DNA of 64,000 nt. It comes from DASPHG01 sp035629775 (GTDB lineage: Bacteria; Actinomycetota; Thermoleophilia; Solirubrobacterales; Thermoleophilaceae). This document shows positions 42,895 to 51,854 of the stretch, one piece after another. The first letter of the stretch is position 1, and every line of letters starts with the position of its first letter. Below the pieces are notes generated by a model, which was given only the letters and a program-made list of their open reading frames with translations, was not told the DNA's origin and ran no database searches. Position numbers and translations under genes: made by a program. The stretch is from NCBI GenBank assembly GCA_035629775.1, contig DASPHG010000043.1, positions 1 to 64,000 of the forward strand, written 5' to 3'.

Positions 42895-43755
42895 ATGGCC
42901 CACGACGAACAGCTCGCCTGGGAGGAGCGAGCCGGAAAGCCCGCGGCGGCCGCTGCGATCGGCAGCGGCGTCACGGCGATCGCGAGCGGCATCTACCTCG
43001 CATCGGCCGTCAGCGACCAAGGGGAGGGCGCCGACGGCCTGCTCGAGGCCGCCGCCGACAACGGCGGCGCGTACGTCGGCTCGAGCGTCGTCCAGGCGGT
43101 CGGCTTCCTCCTGCTCATCCCGGCACTCATGTACCTCTACCGCGCGGTGCGGTACCGCCGGCCGGAGACGATGTCCGCGGCGGCGGTGCTCCTCGTGCTC
43201 GGCGGGCTGACGCTCGCGGTCACGATCGTCCTTCGCCGCATCGAGCTCGTGGACATCGCGGAGGGCTTCGTCCCCGACTCGGGGGACGTCGGCGAGGAGG
43301 CCGCCGAGAATGAGATCGAGGACAACGTCTCCACAGCGCTCCAGGGCATCGGGTTGGGCGGAGCGCTCGCGCTCGCGTTCTCGGTCGTGATGATCGCGCT
43401 GAACGCCATGCGGGCCGGCCTGCTCAGCCGGTTCATGGGAATCCTCGGGATCTTCGTGGGGGCGGTGTTCGTGATCCCTCTGGGCACTCCGATTCTCCAG
43501 CTCTTCTGGCTGGGAGCGCTCGGCGCCCTCTACCTCGGCCGCTGGCCGGGCGGCCGGGGCCCCGCGTGGCAGACCGGCGAGGCGATCCCGTGGCCCGGCG
43601 CGTCGGAGCAGCGGGAGGAGATCGAGCGCCGGCGGGCCGAGCGCGAGGGGGTCCCGGACCCGGAACCCGACGCGGACGGGAGCTCGGACTCCGAAGAGGC
43701 TGAGTCAGAGCCTGAGCGCCCGGCTTCGCGCAAGCGGCGTAAGAAGCGCCGCTAG
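42895..43755 (+). CDS. Multi-pass membrane protein with charged C-terminal tail
   Basis: This 286-residue protein has about five to six hydrophobic helices (for example VQAVGFLLLIPALMYLYRAV and MGILGIFVGAVFVIPLG). Soluble segments between helices are acidic (GDVGEEAAENEIEDN). The last ~60 residues switch from acidic (DPEPDADGSSDSEEAESEPE) to basic (SRKRRKKRR). The layout resembles DUF4386-like proteins only loosely. The stop shares CTAG with the convergent GGDEF/EAL gene. Confidence 0.7.
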   Translation: MAHDEQLAWEERAGKPAAAAAIGSGVTAIASGIYLASAVSDQGEGADGLLEAAADNGGAYVGSSVVQAVGFLLLIPALMYLYRAVRYRRPETMSAAAVLLVLGGLTLAVTIVLRRIELVDIAEGFVPDSGDVGEEAAENEIEDNVSTALQGIGLGGALALAFSVVMIALNAMRAGLLSRFMGILGIFVGAVFVIPLGTPILQLFWLGALGALYLGRWPGGRGPAWQTGEAIPWPGASEQREEIERRRAEREGVPDPEPDADGSSDSEEAESEPERPASRKRRKKRR

Positions 43756-46148
43756 CCCTCGGCGCGAAGGAGCTGGTCGACCGGGGTGGGCCGCCCCAGG
43801 TGGTAGCCCTGAGCCAGGTCCACGCCGCATTGGCGCAGGAGCGCGATCGTGTCGTCGTCGCCCACGAACTCGGCGATCGTCTGGCGCCCCAGCCCGCGCG
43901 CGATGTCGGCGACGGCGCGCACGACGAGCTGGTCGGTGCGGTTCGCAGGCAGCGAATGGACGAAGTTGCCGTCGATCTTCAGGTAGTCGAAGGGCAGGTA
44001 CTTCAGGTAGTAGAACGATCCGAAGTTCGCGCCGAAGTCGTCGAGCGCGAACCGGCAGCCCAGGTGCTTCACCTCCTGGGCGAACCTGCGCGTGACATCG
44101 AGGTCGAGAAGCGCAGCCCGCTCCTCGATCTCGATCACGAGCCGGCTCGGGTCCACGGCCGCGGTCGACAGCGCGTCGGACAGCACGATCGTGAAGCCCT
44201 CGTCGGCGGCGGTCTCCCCGGAGACGTTCACCTCGAGCTTGAGCGCAGGGTCGAGCTCCGAGAGCAGGCGCACCGCCTCCCGCACGACCCAGCGGTCCAC
44301 CGTGGCCATCAAGCCGAAGCGCTCGGCGCTCGGCATGAACTCGCCGGGGAGGATGATCTGGTCGCCCTCGCGCATCCGGAGCAGCAGCTCGTGCTGGACC
44401 ACCTGGCCGGTCGAGATCGACACGACCGGCTGCGAGCACAGGGTCATGCGTCCCTCCTCGAGCGCGCTCCTCACCCGTCCGACCCACGCGAGTCGCGCCT
44501 CGATCTGCGCCTCGCGCACAGTCATCGGCGTGTACAGCGCGAACCGGTCGCGGCCCGCTCCCTTCGCGTCGTACATCGCGAGGTCGGCCTCGACGAGCAG
44601 CGTCTCCCCGTCGGTCTGACGGTTGCCGAAGGTGGTCACGCCGACGCTTGCGGTGACCTGGATGTGCTGGCCGGCGACGGTCACGTCCTGGGCCCGCACC
44701 GCGTCGATCACCGCGCGCGCCGCCGACTGCGCGGTCTCGATGCCGGCGCCGGGAAGCAGGGCGGCGAACTCGTCGCCGCCGAAACGCGCGAGCGTGTGCG
44801 GGACGTCCAGGCGCTCGGTGATCACCCTGGCGACGCTGGTGATCACCTCGTCGCCCGCCTTGTGCCCAAGCGTGTCGTTCACGTACTTGAAGTTGTCGAG
44901 ATCGAGCGCCAGCACGGCGCCGGAGCGGCCGTTCGCGAGTGCCTCCGTGAGCTCCTCCTCGAACCGGCGCCGGTTGTAGAGGCCCGTCACGGGGTCGTGA
45001 TCGGCGAGGTGCCGGAGCTGGGCCTCGAAGCGCTTGCGCTCGGTCACGTCGTTGAACGTCAGGACGGCGCCGGTGACCTCACTGCGCTCGACGATTGGGG
45101 ACGCCGTGTACTGGACCGGGAAGCCCCCCTCCTTCGTACCGGCGAAGACGTCCTCCTCCATGTGCAGCACGAGCCCGCCCGTGAGCGCGGACAGGACCGG
45201 GCAGGCATCGGGAGTGTGCTCGGCACCGGCATGGACGACGTCGTGGATCGGGCGCCCGGCGAGCTTCTCCTGCGGCGCCCCGAGGAGCTCGGCGGCCGTC
45301 GAGTTCACGAACGTCACGCAGCCGTCCCGGTCGAGGCCGACGATCCCTTCACCCGCGGCCTCGAGGATGACCTCCTGGCGGCGATGGACGTGCTCGAGCT
45401 CGTCCTCGGCGGCCTTGCGCTCGGTGATGTCCAGGCAGACGCCGACGAGCCGCGCGGTGCTGCCGTCGGGGGCCGCCTCGACACGCGCGTTCGTCAGGAT
45501 CACCCGCTCCTCACCGTCCGGGCGCACCACGCGAAGGTCGACGGAGAACGCCTCTCCGCGCTCGATTCCCTGGCGCGTGATCAGCTCGACGAACTCGCGG
45601 TCGTCGGCATGGATCAGGTCGAGGAACCGCTCGTATGTCGGGGCGAACCGTCGCTCGTCCACGCCGAACATCGAGTACAGCTCGGTCGACCACTTCATGG
45701 TGCCGGCCGCCGGGTCGAGCTCCCAGCTGCCGACGTGCGTCGTTCGCGCAAGATCGCGTTCGAGGGTCACCCGGCGAGTGATGTCGGAGGCGACGATCAG
45801 GCTCGCGACAACCTCCCCGTCGCGCTCGATCGGGCTCCAGCGGCTCACGTACCAGGCCTCCTCGTCGCGGACGCCGCGCGAGGCGACCTCGTAGGAGATC
45901 GGCTTCCCGAGCGTGAACACCTGGTGGAGCGCGGCTCGCATGCGTGCCTCCGCCTCGGCACCGAGATCGTGGTCGAAGAGCGCCGTCCCGACCAGGTCCT
46001 GGTCGGGCTCCTCCTGGTTCGTGTAGAGGATGCGGCCCTCGCGATCGATCACGAGCGCCACGTCCGGCATGCTCCCGAGCAGCAGCCGCGCGGACTCGAG
46101 GCCCGCGCCCAGCAGATCCTCGATCCCGTGCCCTTCCCCGACCGTCAC
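43752..46148 (-). CDS. PAS-PAS-PAS-GGDEF-EAL cyclic-di-GMP signalling protein
   Basis: This 798-residue protein has three PAS-like domains (about 20-130, 135-250, 255-380; 'DITRR', 'DITERK', 'DVTERK' boundaries) and no membrane helix. The GGDEF domain is intact (LARFGGDEFAALLPG near residue 454, NDTLGHKAGDEV). The EAL domain is altered: the EAL triplet reads ELL (HELLLRM, near 583) and the loop 'AEGVE' reads AEFVGD. DDFGANFGSFYYLKYLPFDY and LKIDGNFV are kept. Diguanylate cyclase activity is likely. Phosphodiesterase activity is uncertain. Confidence 0.93.
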   Translation of the reverse strand: MTVGEGHGIEDLLGAGLESARLLLGSMPDVALVIDREGRILYTNQEEPDQDLVGTALFDHDLGAEAEARMRAALHQVFTLGKPISYEVASRGVRDEEAWYVSRWSPIERDGEVVASLIVASDITRRVTLERDLARTTHVGSWELDPAAGTMKWSTELYSMFGVDERRFAPTYERFLDLIHADDREFVELITRQGIERGEAFSVDLRVVRPDGEERVILTNARVEAAPDGSTARLVGVCLDITERKAAEDELEHVHRRQEVILEAAGEGIVGLDRDGCVTFVNSTAAELLGAPQEKLAGRPIHDVVHAGAEHTPDACPVLSALTGGLVLHMEEDVFAGTKEGGFPVQYTASPIVERSEVTGAVLTFNDVTERKRFEAQLRHLADHDPVTGLYNRRRFEEELTEALANGRSGAVLALDLDNFKYVNDTLGHKAGDEVITSVARVITERLDVPHTLARFGGDEFAALLPGAGIETAQSAARAVIDAVRAQDVTVAGQHIQVTASVGVTTFGNRQTDGETLLVEADLAMYDAKGAGRDRFALYTPMTVREAQIEARLAWVGRVRSALEEGRMTLCSQPVVSISTGQVVQHELLLRMREGDQIILPGEFMPSAERFGLMATVDRWVVREAVRLLSELDPALKLEVNVSGETAADEGFTIVLSDALSTAAVDPSRLVIEIEERAALLDLDVTRRFAQEVKHLGCRFALDDFGANFGSFYYLKYLPFDYLKIDGNFVHSLPANRTDQLVVRAVADIARGLGRQTIAEFVGDDDTIALLRQCGVDLAQGYHLGRPTPVDQLLRAEG

Positions 46149-46176
46149 CGCGTTGACTATGCCATGGGGAGCCGGC

Positions 46177-48132
46177 TCAGTCGTCAGACCCGCTCGCCAC
46201 GTTCTCGCGGATGCGCTCTGTCACCAGCGGATCCCGAAGCGTCGTAACGTCCCCCAATTCGCGGCCCTCGGCGATGTCCTTCAGGAGCCGGCGCATGATC
46301 TTGCCGGACCGCGTCTTCGGCAGGTCGTCGGCCCACACGATCCGCTTCGGGCGTGCGAGCTTGCCGATCTTCTGCGCGACGTGCTCGCGCAGCTCCTGCT
46401 CGAAGCCGGGTGGCGGGTCGTCGGTCCCCTCGACCGTCACGAATGCGCAGATCGCCTGGCCGGTGTCGTCGTCGGTCTGCCCGATGACGGCCGCCTCCGC
46501 AACGCGCTCGTGTGAGACGAGCGCGGACTCGATCTCCATCGTGGACATCCGGTGGCCGGAGACGTTGATCACGTCGTCCGTGCGCCCGACGATCCAGAAG
46601 TAGCCGTCAGCGTCCACCTTCGCCGCGTCGCCGACGACGTAGACGTCGCGGCCCCAGCGCGACCAGTAGGTCTCGACGTAGCGGTCCGGCTCCTTGTAGA
46701 GCGTCCGCGCCATCGCGGGCCACGGCCGCCTGAGGGTCAGGAACCCGCCGCCCTCCTCGACGATGTCGCCATCGCCCTTTACGACGGCCGCCTCGATGCC
46801 GGGGAACGGTCGCGTCGCGGAGCCCGGCTTGGTTTCGGTGATCCCGGGCAGCGGCGTGATCATGATCTGGCCGGTCTCCGTCTGCCACCAGGTGTCCACC
46901 ACCGGGCAGCGACCGCCGCCGATCACCTGCTGGTACCAGACCCACGCGCGGGGATTGATCGGCTCGCCCACCGAGCCGAGCAGCCGCAGCGACGACAGGT
47001 CGTGGCGCTCCGGGTACTCGCGGCCCCACTTGATGCAGGCGCGGATCGCTGTCGGCGCCGTGTACAGGATCGTCACGCCGTAGCGCTCGACGATCTCCCA
47101 CCAGCGGTCCTTGTCGGGGTAGTCGGGCGCGCCCTCGTACATCACGGACGTCGCGCCGTTGCAGAGCGGCCCGTACACGATGTAGGAGTGGCCGGTGACC
47201 CAGCCGATGTCCGCAGCGCACCAGTAGACGTCGGTGTCGGGCTTCAGGTCGAAGACCGCGCTGTGGGTGGCGGCGACGCCGGTCAGGTAGCCGCCGGTGG
47301 TGTGGAGGATGCCCTTCGGCTTCGCGGTCGAGCCCGACGTGTAGAGGATGTAGAGCGGGTGCTCGGCCTCGAGCGGCTCGGCGGGACAGTCGGCGTCCGC
47401 CTGCTCGACCTGCTCGTGCCACCACACGTCGCGGCCGTCCTGCATCGGCGTCTCGGTGTCCGCCCGCCTGACCACCACGACGTGCTCCAGGTTGGGCAGC
47501 GCGTCGAGCACGGTGTCCACCTGCTCCTTCATGGGGATCGGCTTGCCGCGGCGCAGGTTCGCGTTCGCCGTCACGAGCAACTTCGCGTCCGACACCTCCA
47601 TCCGCTCGCGGACCGCCTCGACCGAGAAGCCGCCGAAGACCACGTTGTGAGTCGCGCCGATGCGCGTGCAGGCGAGCATCGCGGCCGGGGTCTCGGGGAT
47701 CATCGGCATGTAGATCCCCACGACGTCGCCCTTGCCGATGCCGAGCGACTTCAGGACGCTGGCGAACCGCTTCGTCATGTCGAGCAGCTCTGCGTAGGTG
47801 ACGTCGCGCGTGGCGCCGTCCTCGCCGACCCAGTGGTAGGCGACCTTGTCCCCGCGGCCGGCGTCGACGTGGCGGTCGAGACAGTTGTGCGACGCGTTGA
47901 GGCGGCCCTCCTGGAACCACTTGGCGAAGGGCGCGTCCCACTCGAGGACGGTCTGCCACGGCTCGAACCAGTCGAGCTTCTTCGCCCAGCCCTCCCACCA
48001 GGCCTCGAAGTCGCGCTCGGCCTCCTCGTAGACGGCCGGATCGGAAAAGTTCGCCTGCGCGGTGAACTCAGGCGGCGGTGCGAACCGCTCCTCCTCCTCC
48101 AGCAGCACCTCGAGGTCGACTTCGTCAGCCAC
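46177..48132 (-). CDS. acs: Acetyl-CoA synthetase (AMP-forming)
   Basis: This 651-residue enzyme makes acetyl-CoA from acetate, ATP and CoA. The ATP loop is LYILYTSGSTAKPKGILHTT near residue 260. VDTWWQTETGQIMITPLPG carries the acetate-pocket Trp. GWVTGHSYIVYGPL and VGRTDDVINVSGHRMSTMEI follow. The acetylation-site Lys is in LPKTRSGKIMRRLL. GTG 48132 gives the normal N-terminus (DVEAWWEGWAKKLDWFEPW-type block). It overlaps the end of rpe by 8 bases. Confidence 0.96.
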   Translation of the reverse strand: MADEVDLEVLLEEEERFAPPPEFTAQANFSDPAVYEEAERDFEAWWEGWAKKLDWFEPWQTVLEWDAPFAKWFQEGRLNASHNCLDRHVDAGRGDKVAYHWVGEDGATRDVTYAELLDMTKRFASVLKSLGIGKGDVVGIYMPMIPETPAAMLACTRIGATHNVVFGGFSVEAVRERMEVSDAKLLVTANANLRRGKPIPMKEQVDTVLDALPNLEHVVVVRRADTETPMQDGRDVWWHEQVEQADADCPAEPLEAEHPLYILYTSGSTAKPKGILHTTGGYLTGVAATHSAVFDLKPDTDVYWCAADIGWVTGHSYIVYGPLCNGATSVMYEGAPDYPDKDRWWEIVERYGVTILYTAPTAIRACIKWGREYPERHDLSSLRLLGSVGEPINPRAWVWYQQVIGGGRCPVVDTWWQTETGQIMITPLPGITETKPGSATRPFPGIEAAVVKGDGDIVEEGGGFLTLRRPWPAMARTLYKEPDRYVETYWSRWGRDVYVVGDAAKVDADGYFWIVGRTDDVINVSGHRMSTMEIESALVSHERVAEAAVIGQTDDDTGQAICAFVTVEGTDDPPPGFEQELREHVAQKIGKLARPKRIVWADDLPKTRSGKIMRRLLKDIAEGRELGDVTTLRDPLVTERIRENVASGSDD

Positions 48133-48817
48133 TAACGCTCCTCTCGATCTCCTGGTACGCCCTTCCCGGGTCGTCGGCCCCGAACACCGCCGAACCGGCC
48201 ACGAAGAGTCGCGCACCCGCCGCGGCGCAGCGCGGGGCGCTCGCGGAGTCGATCCCGCCGTCCACCTCGATCGCGACATCGCCCGGCACCAGTTCGCGCA
48301 GCCGCTCGACCTTCTCGGTCGAGTGGGGGATGAACGCCTGTCCGCCCCAGCCCGGGTTGACCGTCATGCACAGCAGCACGTCCACGTCGCCGGCCACCTC
48401 GGCCACCGTCTCCGCGGGTGTCGCCGGGTTGATCGCAAGCCCGGCCAGGCACCCCGCCTCCCGCACCGCGTTGACCGCGTAGTGCACGTTCGGGGTGGCC
48501 TCCTGGTGGACCGTGATCACGTCCGCGCCCGCCTTCGCGAACGCGTCGACCTGTCGCTCGGGGCGCTCGATCATGAGGTGCACGTCGAGGATGCCGCCCG
48601 CATCGTGGACCTGGTCCGCGAGCGCACCGACGATCAGATCTCCGATCGTGATCGGCGGAACGAAGTGCCCGTCCATGACGTCGACGTGGATCACCCGGGC
48701 GCCCGCGTCCATGACGGTCGCGACCTGGTCGCCGAGGCGGCCGAAGTCGGCGCTCAGGATCGACGGCGCCACCTGTGGTGAGGCAAGCAGCTCGCGGGCG
48801 GTCACGGGCCGAACCAT
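48125..48817 (-). CDS. rpe: Ribulose-phosphate 3-epimerase
   Basis: This 230-residue TIM-barrel metalloenzyme interconverts ribulose-5-phosphate and xylulose-5-phosphate. VAPSILSADFGRLGDQVATV holds the Ser/Asp, IHVDVMDGHFVPPITIG the metal His and catalytic Asp, and LDVHLMIERPE the second His. CMTVNPGWGGQAFI is the flexible lid and VDGGIDS the last catalytic Asp. A REP-like 11-mer abuts the ATG where a ribosome site would be expected; no Shine-Dalgarno is visible. Confidence 0.96.
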   Translation of the reverse strand: MVRPVTARELLASPQVAPSILSADFGRLGDQVATVMDAGARVIHVDVMDGHFVPPITIGDLIVGALADQVHDAGGILDVHLMIERPERQVDAFAKAGADVITVHQEATPNVHYAVNAVREAGCLAGLAINPATPAETVAEVAGDVDVLLCMTVNPGWGGQAFIPHSTEKVERLRELVPGDVAIEVDGGIDSASAPRCAAAGARLFVAGSAVFGADDPGRAYQEIERSVSG

Positions 48818-48828
48818 AAGGGGACGGA
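48818..48828. repeat. Solo REP-like motif next to the rpe start
   Basis: AAGGGGACGGA is identical to 11 bases of the RAYT terminal repeat (right copy, reverse strand). The rest of the 130-bp thyX-rpe gap shows only a weak stem (TTTTC/GAAAA) and no gene. Confidence 0.35.
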
Positions 48829-48947
48829 GCCTTTTCTTTCGTATGAAAAACGGCGCTGGGTAGGAGCTCGGGCTGATGCGTCTGCTGTAGACCCCGCATA
48901 TGGGAGCTAAGAGCGGACGCGTCTCGGGATGAGGTGTCTGAGCGGCG

Positions 48948-50537
48948 CTACGCGGGTTGCGTCGCGGCGCGCTTGGCCTGCGTGCGGATCTCGGACAGGA
49001 TTCGCTCGAGCCGGGGCTCGGTCTCCGAGTCCACGTGTTTCATCGCCGCCGCGACGCGCGGGTGGACGGCTGCGATCTGCGCGTGCAGCTCGTGTGCGAC
49101 CGCGCGGTAGGCGGGGTGGCCCTCGCGGCCGGAGCGCAGCTCGATCAGGTGCATCGCCTCACGCGCGTTCATGTCGAGCACGTACCGGATCCGGTACCCG
49201 AGGCAGAGGGCGTACGAGGCCAGCTCGCCGTGCCCGTTCTTGACGAGCCGCTCGTACTCGGTGCGCGAGCGGTCGAGCGCGGCGCGGTAGTCGTCGGCCA
49301 CCCCGGCGTCCACGAGCTCCTCCGGCATCCCGGCCCCGAGGTGCGGCGTGAGCGGCTGCCACTGGACGGTGAGCAGCCGGTGGCGTTGCAGGTCGCGGAA
49401 TGCGCCGTAGTCCGAGACGACCTCGAAGCGGTAGCTGACCGCCTCGAAGCCCCGTCCGGGACGGTGGCGCCGGTTCGCACGGTCCCCCACCAGCTCGGCG
49501 AGGAGCTGCTCGCGCTCGTCGGGCGGGAGGACGCGGATCGTGGCGCGGATCTCCTCCTCCGACGCTGACGTGGCCTCGAAGAGCAGCGCGGCGAGCAGGT
49601 CGTCCTCCGAGCCGCGCACCTCGAGCAGCCGCACCGACGGCGCCGAGGCGGCTCGCGCGCGGCCGCGATCCAGGCCGAATCGAGCGGCCCAGCGCTCGGC
49701 GGCCGCGCTCCGTTCGCTGAGGTACTCGACCCACTCCCCGCCGCGGTCGGGCCGTTCCACACGCGCGAGGAAGCTCGGGATGACCTTGTTCAGCTCGGTC
49801 AGGATCATCGCGCCGTAGTCCCGTGCCTCCGGCAGCGGCGACGCCATGAGGCGGAGGACGAGCTGCTCGTATGCCTGCCCGCTGGCGAAGATCCCCATGT
49901 GCGAGAGCGACGCGGCCGGCAGCAGACCGCGGAGCAGGTCGAGCGCCTTCGCCTTGATCGACCGGCGGTACGCGGACTCGGGCTCCGTCTCGCTTCGCGG
50001 GAACCGGTCCGCCGCCCACGCCTCGACGATCGGCAGGCTGCGCGCGTACGCATCGAACAGGCTGTCCATCGTGTGCGCGTACTCCGGGCCGAGCTCGGGG
50101 TGGCGCCAGTAGCGGTAGCCGCCGCCCGGCATCGCCGCGTCGTACGAGATGTAGCGCGTGGACTGCTCGAGGTAGGAGGCGAGCCGCGGGCGCTGCAGGA
50201 CCTTCGTGAGCACGTTCGAGACCCACTCGCAGGCCACGTGCGCACCGCCGAGCTGGGCGACCGAGTCGTCGCCATAGCCGAGGAAGATCCGCTCGTAGAG
50301 CTGGGCGGCGCGTTCGCCCTCGCCCTCGTGCGGCTGCGCGGGCGGGACGTCGTCGGCGAACTCGTCGAGATACAGGCGCCTGAGAGTGCCCTGGTAGCGC
50401 GAATAGCGGGCGAATAGGGCGCCCTTGACCGTCTCGGGCAGGCCCACGAGCGCGAACACGGGCCGGTCGAGGTTCGTGAAGTGGGGGGCGAGGCGGTCTC
50501 GCTCCTCCTCGCTGAACGCCTCGACGGGGTACTCCAT
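48948..50537 (-). CDS. Double-domain ThyX-like protein
   Basis: This 529-residue protein (ATG 50537) is about twice the length of a flavin-dependent thymidylate synthase. The N-terminal half carries LQRPRLASYLEQSTRYISYD near residue 116, matching the ThyX motif RHRxxSxNExSxRY except that the His is Pro. The C-terminal half carries DLQRHRLLTVQWQPLTPH near residue 384, which keeps RHR but loses the rest. ThyX transfers a methylene group to dUMP using FAD. Whether this version is catalytic is unclear. The open frame continues upstream as antisense shadow. Confidence 0.82.
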   Translation of the reverse strand: MEYPVEAFSEEERDRLAPHFTNLDRPVFALVGLPETVKGALFARYSRYQGTLRRLYLDEFADDVPPAQPHEGEGERAAQLYERIFLGYGDDSVAQLGGAHVACEWVSNVLTKVLQRPRLASYLEQSTRYISYDAAMPGGGYRYWRHPELGPEYAHTMDSLFDAYARSLPIVEAWAADRFPRSETEPESAYRRSIKAKALDLLRGLLPAASLSHMGIFASGQAYEQLVLRLMASPLPEARDYGAMILTELNKVIPSFLARVERPDRGGEWVEYLSERSAAAERWAARFGLDRGRARAASAPSVRLLEVRGSEDDLLAALLFEATSASEEEIRATIRVLPPDEREQLLAELVGDRANRRHRPGRGFEAVSYRFEVVSDYGAFRDLQRHRLLTVQWQPLTPHLGAGMPEELVDAGVADDYRAALDRSRTEYERLVKNGHGELASYALCLGYRIRYVLDMNAREAMHLIELRSGREGHPAYRAVAHELHAQIAAVHPRVAAAMKHVDSETEPRLERILSEIRTQAKRAATQPA

Positions 50538-50570
50538 GGGGCGGAGCAGTCTAGGAGTAGCTTTGGACAG

Positions 50571-51854
50571 GTGCCCCTCGAAGCGGATGTCCAGCGCATC
50601 GGCCGCGAGCTCGCCGAGGCGATGCCCGGGCGCGCGCGGAATCCCCTGAAGGCGATCGACGAGCGGGCGATGGAGCTGGCGGCGCGCGACGCCGAGCTGC
50701 GCGCCGCGCTCTTCCGGCTGGTGGACGTGACCCCGGCGTGCCGGTCGCTCGACGACCTGGCGCGCCATCTTGGCGAGTACCTCGCGCAGGTGGACGGACC
50801 GACCCCGACCGTCGGCGCGGCGATGCGCGCCGCCGACTCGCGCGCGGGCCGCAAGGCGCTCGGCGCGGCGGCGGCCGCGGGCGTGCGGCACATGGCGCAC
50901 CGTTTCATCGTCGGCGAGAGCCCGCGCGACGCCCTCAGGCCGCTGCGCGCGCTCCACGACGACGGGGTGCTCACCACGGTGGACCTGCTCGGCGAGGCGA
51001 CCGTCTCGTCGGCCGAGGCGGACCGTTACGCGGCGCGGTGCCAGGAGGCGCTCGACACCCTCGGCGACGCCATGGCCGCGTGGCCGGGCGCGCCGCAGCC
51101 GAACCTGTCGGTCAAGGTGTCCGCGCTGACCCCGGCGCTGAACCCGGAGGCCCCCGACCTGGGCGCTGACGACGCGGCGGCGCGGCTGCGGCCGCTTCTC
51201 GCCAGCGCGCGTGCCGTCGGCGCCCATCTGCACGTGGACATGGAGTCGCTCGACTCGCTCGAGACAACGCTCGAGCTGGTCTTCGGCCTGCTCGACGAGG
51301 AGGAGTTCCGGGACGGCCCGTCGGCGGGGCTCGTGCTCCAGGCCTACCTGCGCGACTCGCCGGAGGAGCTCGAGCGGATCCTCGAATGGGCGCGCACCGG
51401 CGGACGGCAGGCGCCGCTCGTGATCCGGCTCGTGAAGGGCGCGTACTGGGACCACGAGGTGATCGAGGCGCGCCAGCACGGCTGGAGCGCGCCGGTCTTC
51501 GAGAGCAAGGCAGACTGCGATCGCAACTTCGAGGCGCTCACGCGCACGCTGCTGGACGCACGGCCGATCGTGGGGGTGGCGGTCGCGTCGCACAACCTGC
51601 GCTCGGTGGCCCACGCCCTCGCCTATGCGGGCGACCTGGACCTCGAGGTCCAGGTGCTGCGCGGGCTGGGCGACGACCTGGCGCATGCGCTCTCGCGCCG
51701 CGGGGTGCCGGTGCGCGCCTACTGCCCGGTCGGCGACCTCGTCGCCGGGATGGCGTACCTGGTTCGCCGCCTGCTCGAGAACACCGCGAACGAGTCCTTC
51801 CTGCACGAGCAGGCGCGCGGCGCGGCCGTCGAGGAGCTTCTGGCAGCGCCGTGA
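50571..51854 (+). CDS. Proline dehydrogenase
   Basis: This 427-residue FAD enzyme (GTG start) oxidises proline to pyrroline-5-carboxylate. It corresponds to the PRODH half of PutA with its own N-terminal helical arm. LSVKVSALTP, LHVDMESLDSLETTLELVFG, VIRLVKGAYWDHEVIEARQH and VAVASHNLRSVAHAL are the barrel's FAD and substrate blocks, then RAYCPVGDLVAGMAYLVRRL and LLENTANESFL. It is translationally coupled to the dehydrogenase (GTGA). Confidence 0.94.
   Translation: MPLEADVQRIGRELAEAMPGRARNPLKAIDERAMELAARDAELRAALFRLVDVTPACRSLDDLARHLGEYLAQVDGPTPTVGAAMRAADSRAGRKALGAAAAAGVRHMAHRFIVGESPRDALRPLRALHDDGVLTTVDLLGEATVSSAEADRYAARCQEALDTLGDAMAAWPGAPQPNLSVKVSALTPALNPEAPDLGADDAAARLRPLLASARAVGAHLHVDMESLDSLETTLELVFGLLDEEEFRDGPSAGLVLQAYLRDSPEELERILEWARTGGRQAPLVIRLVKGAYWDHEVIEARQHGWSAPVFESKADCDRNFEALTRTLLDARPIVGVAVASHNLRSVAHALAYAGDLDLEVQVLRGLGDDLAHALSRRGVPVRAYCPVGDLVAGMAYLVRRLLENTANESFLHEQARGAAVEELLAAP

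Noticed and set aside
43800..46247. An 815-codon plus-strand frame opposite the GGDEF/EAL gene
   Set aside because: The opposite strand carries clear PAS, GGDEF and EAL motifs, while this frame is Arg/Val/His-rich without recognisable domains.
48829..48947. A second copy of the 54.2-kb element in the thyX-rpe gap
   Set aside because: Only short motifs (9-12 bases) are shared and they occur in a different order, with no direct repeats.
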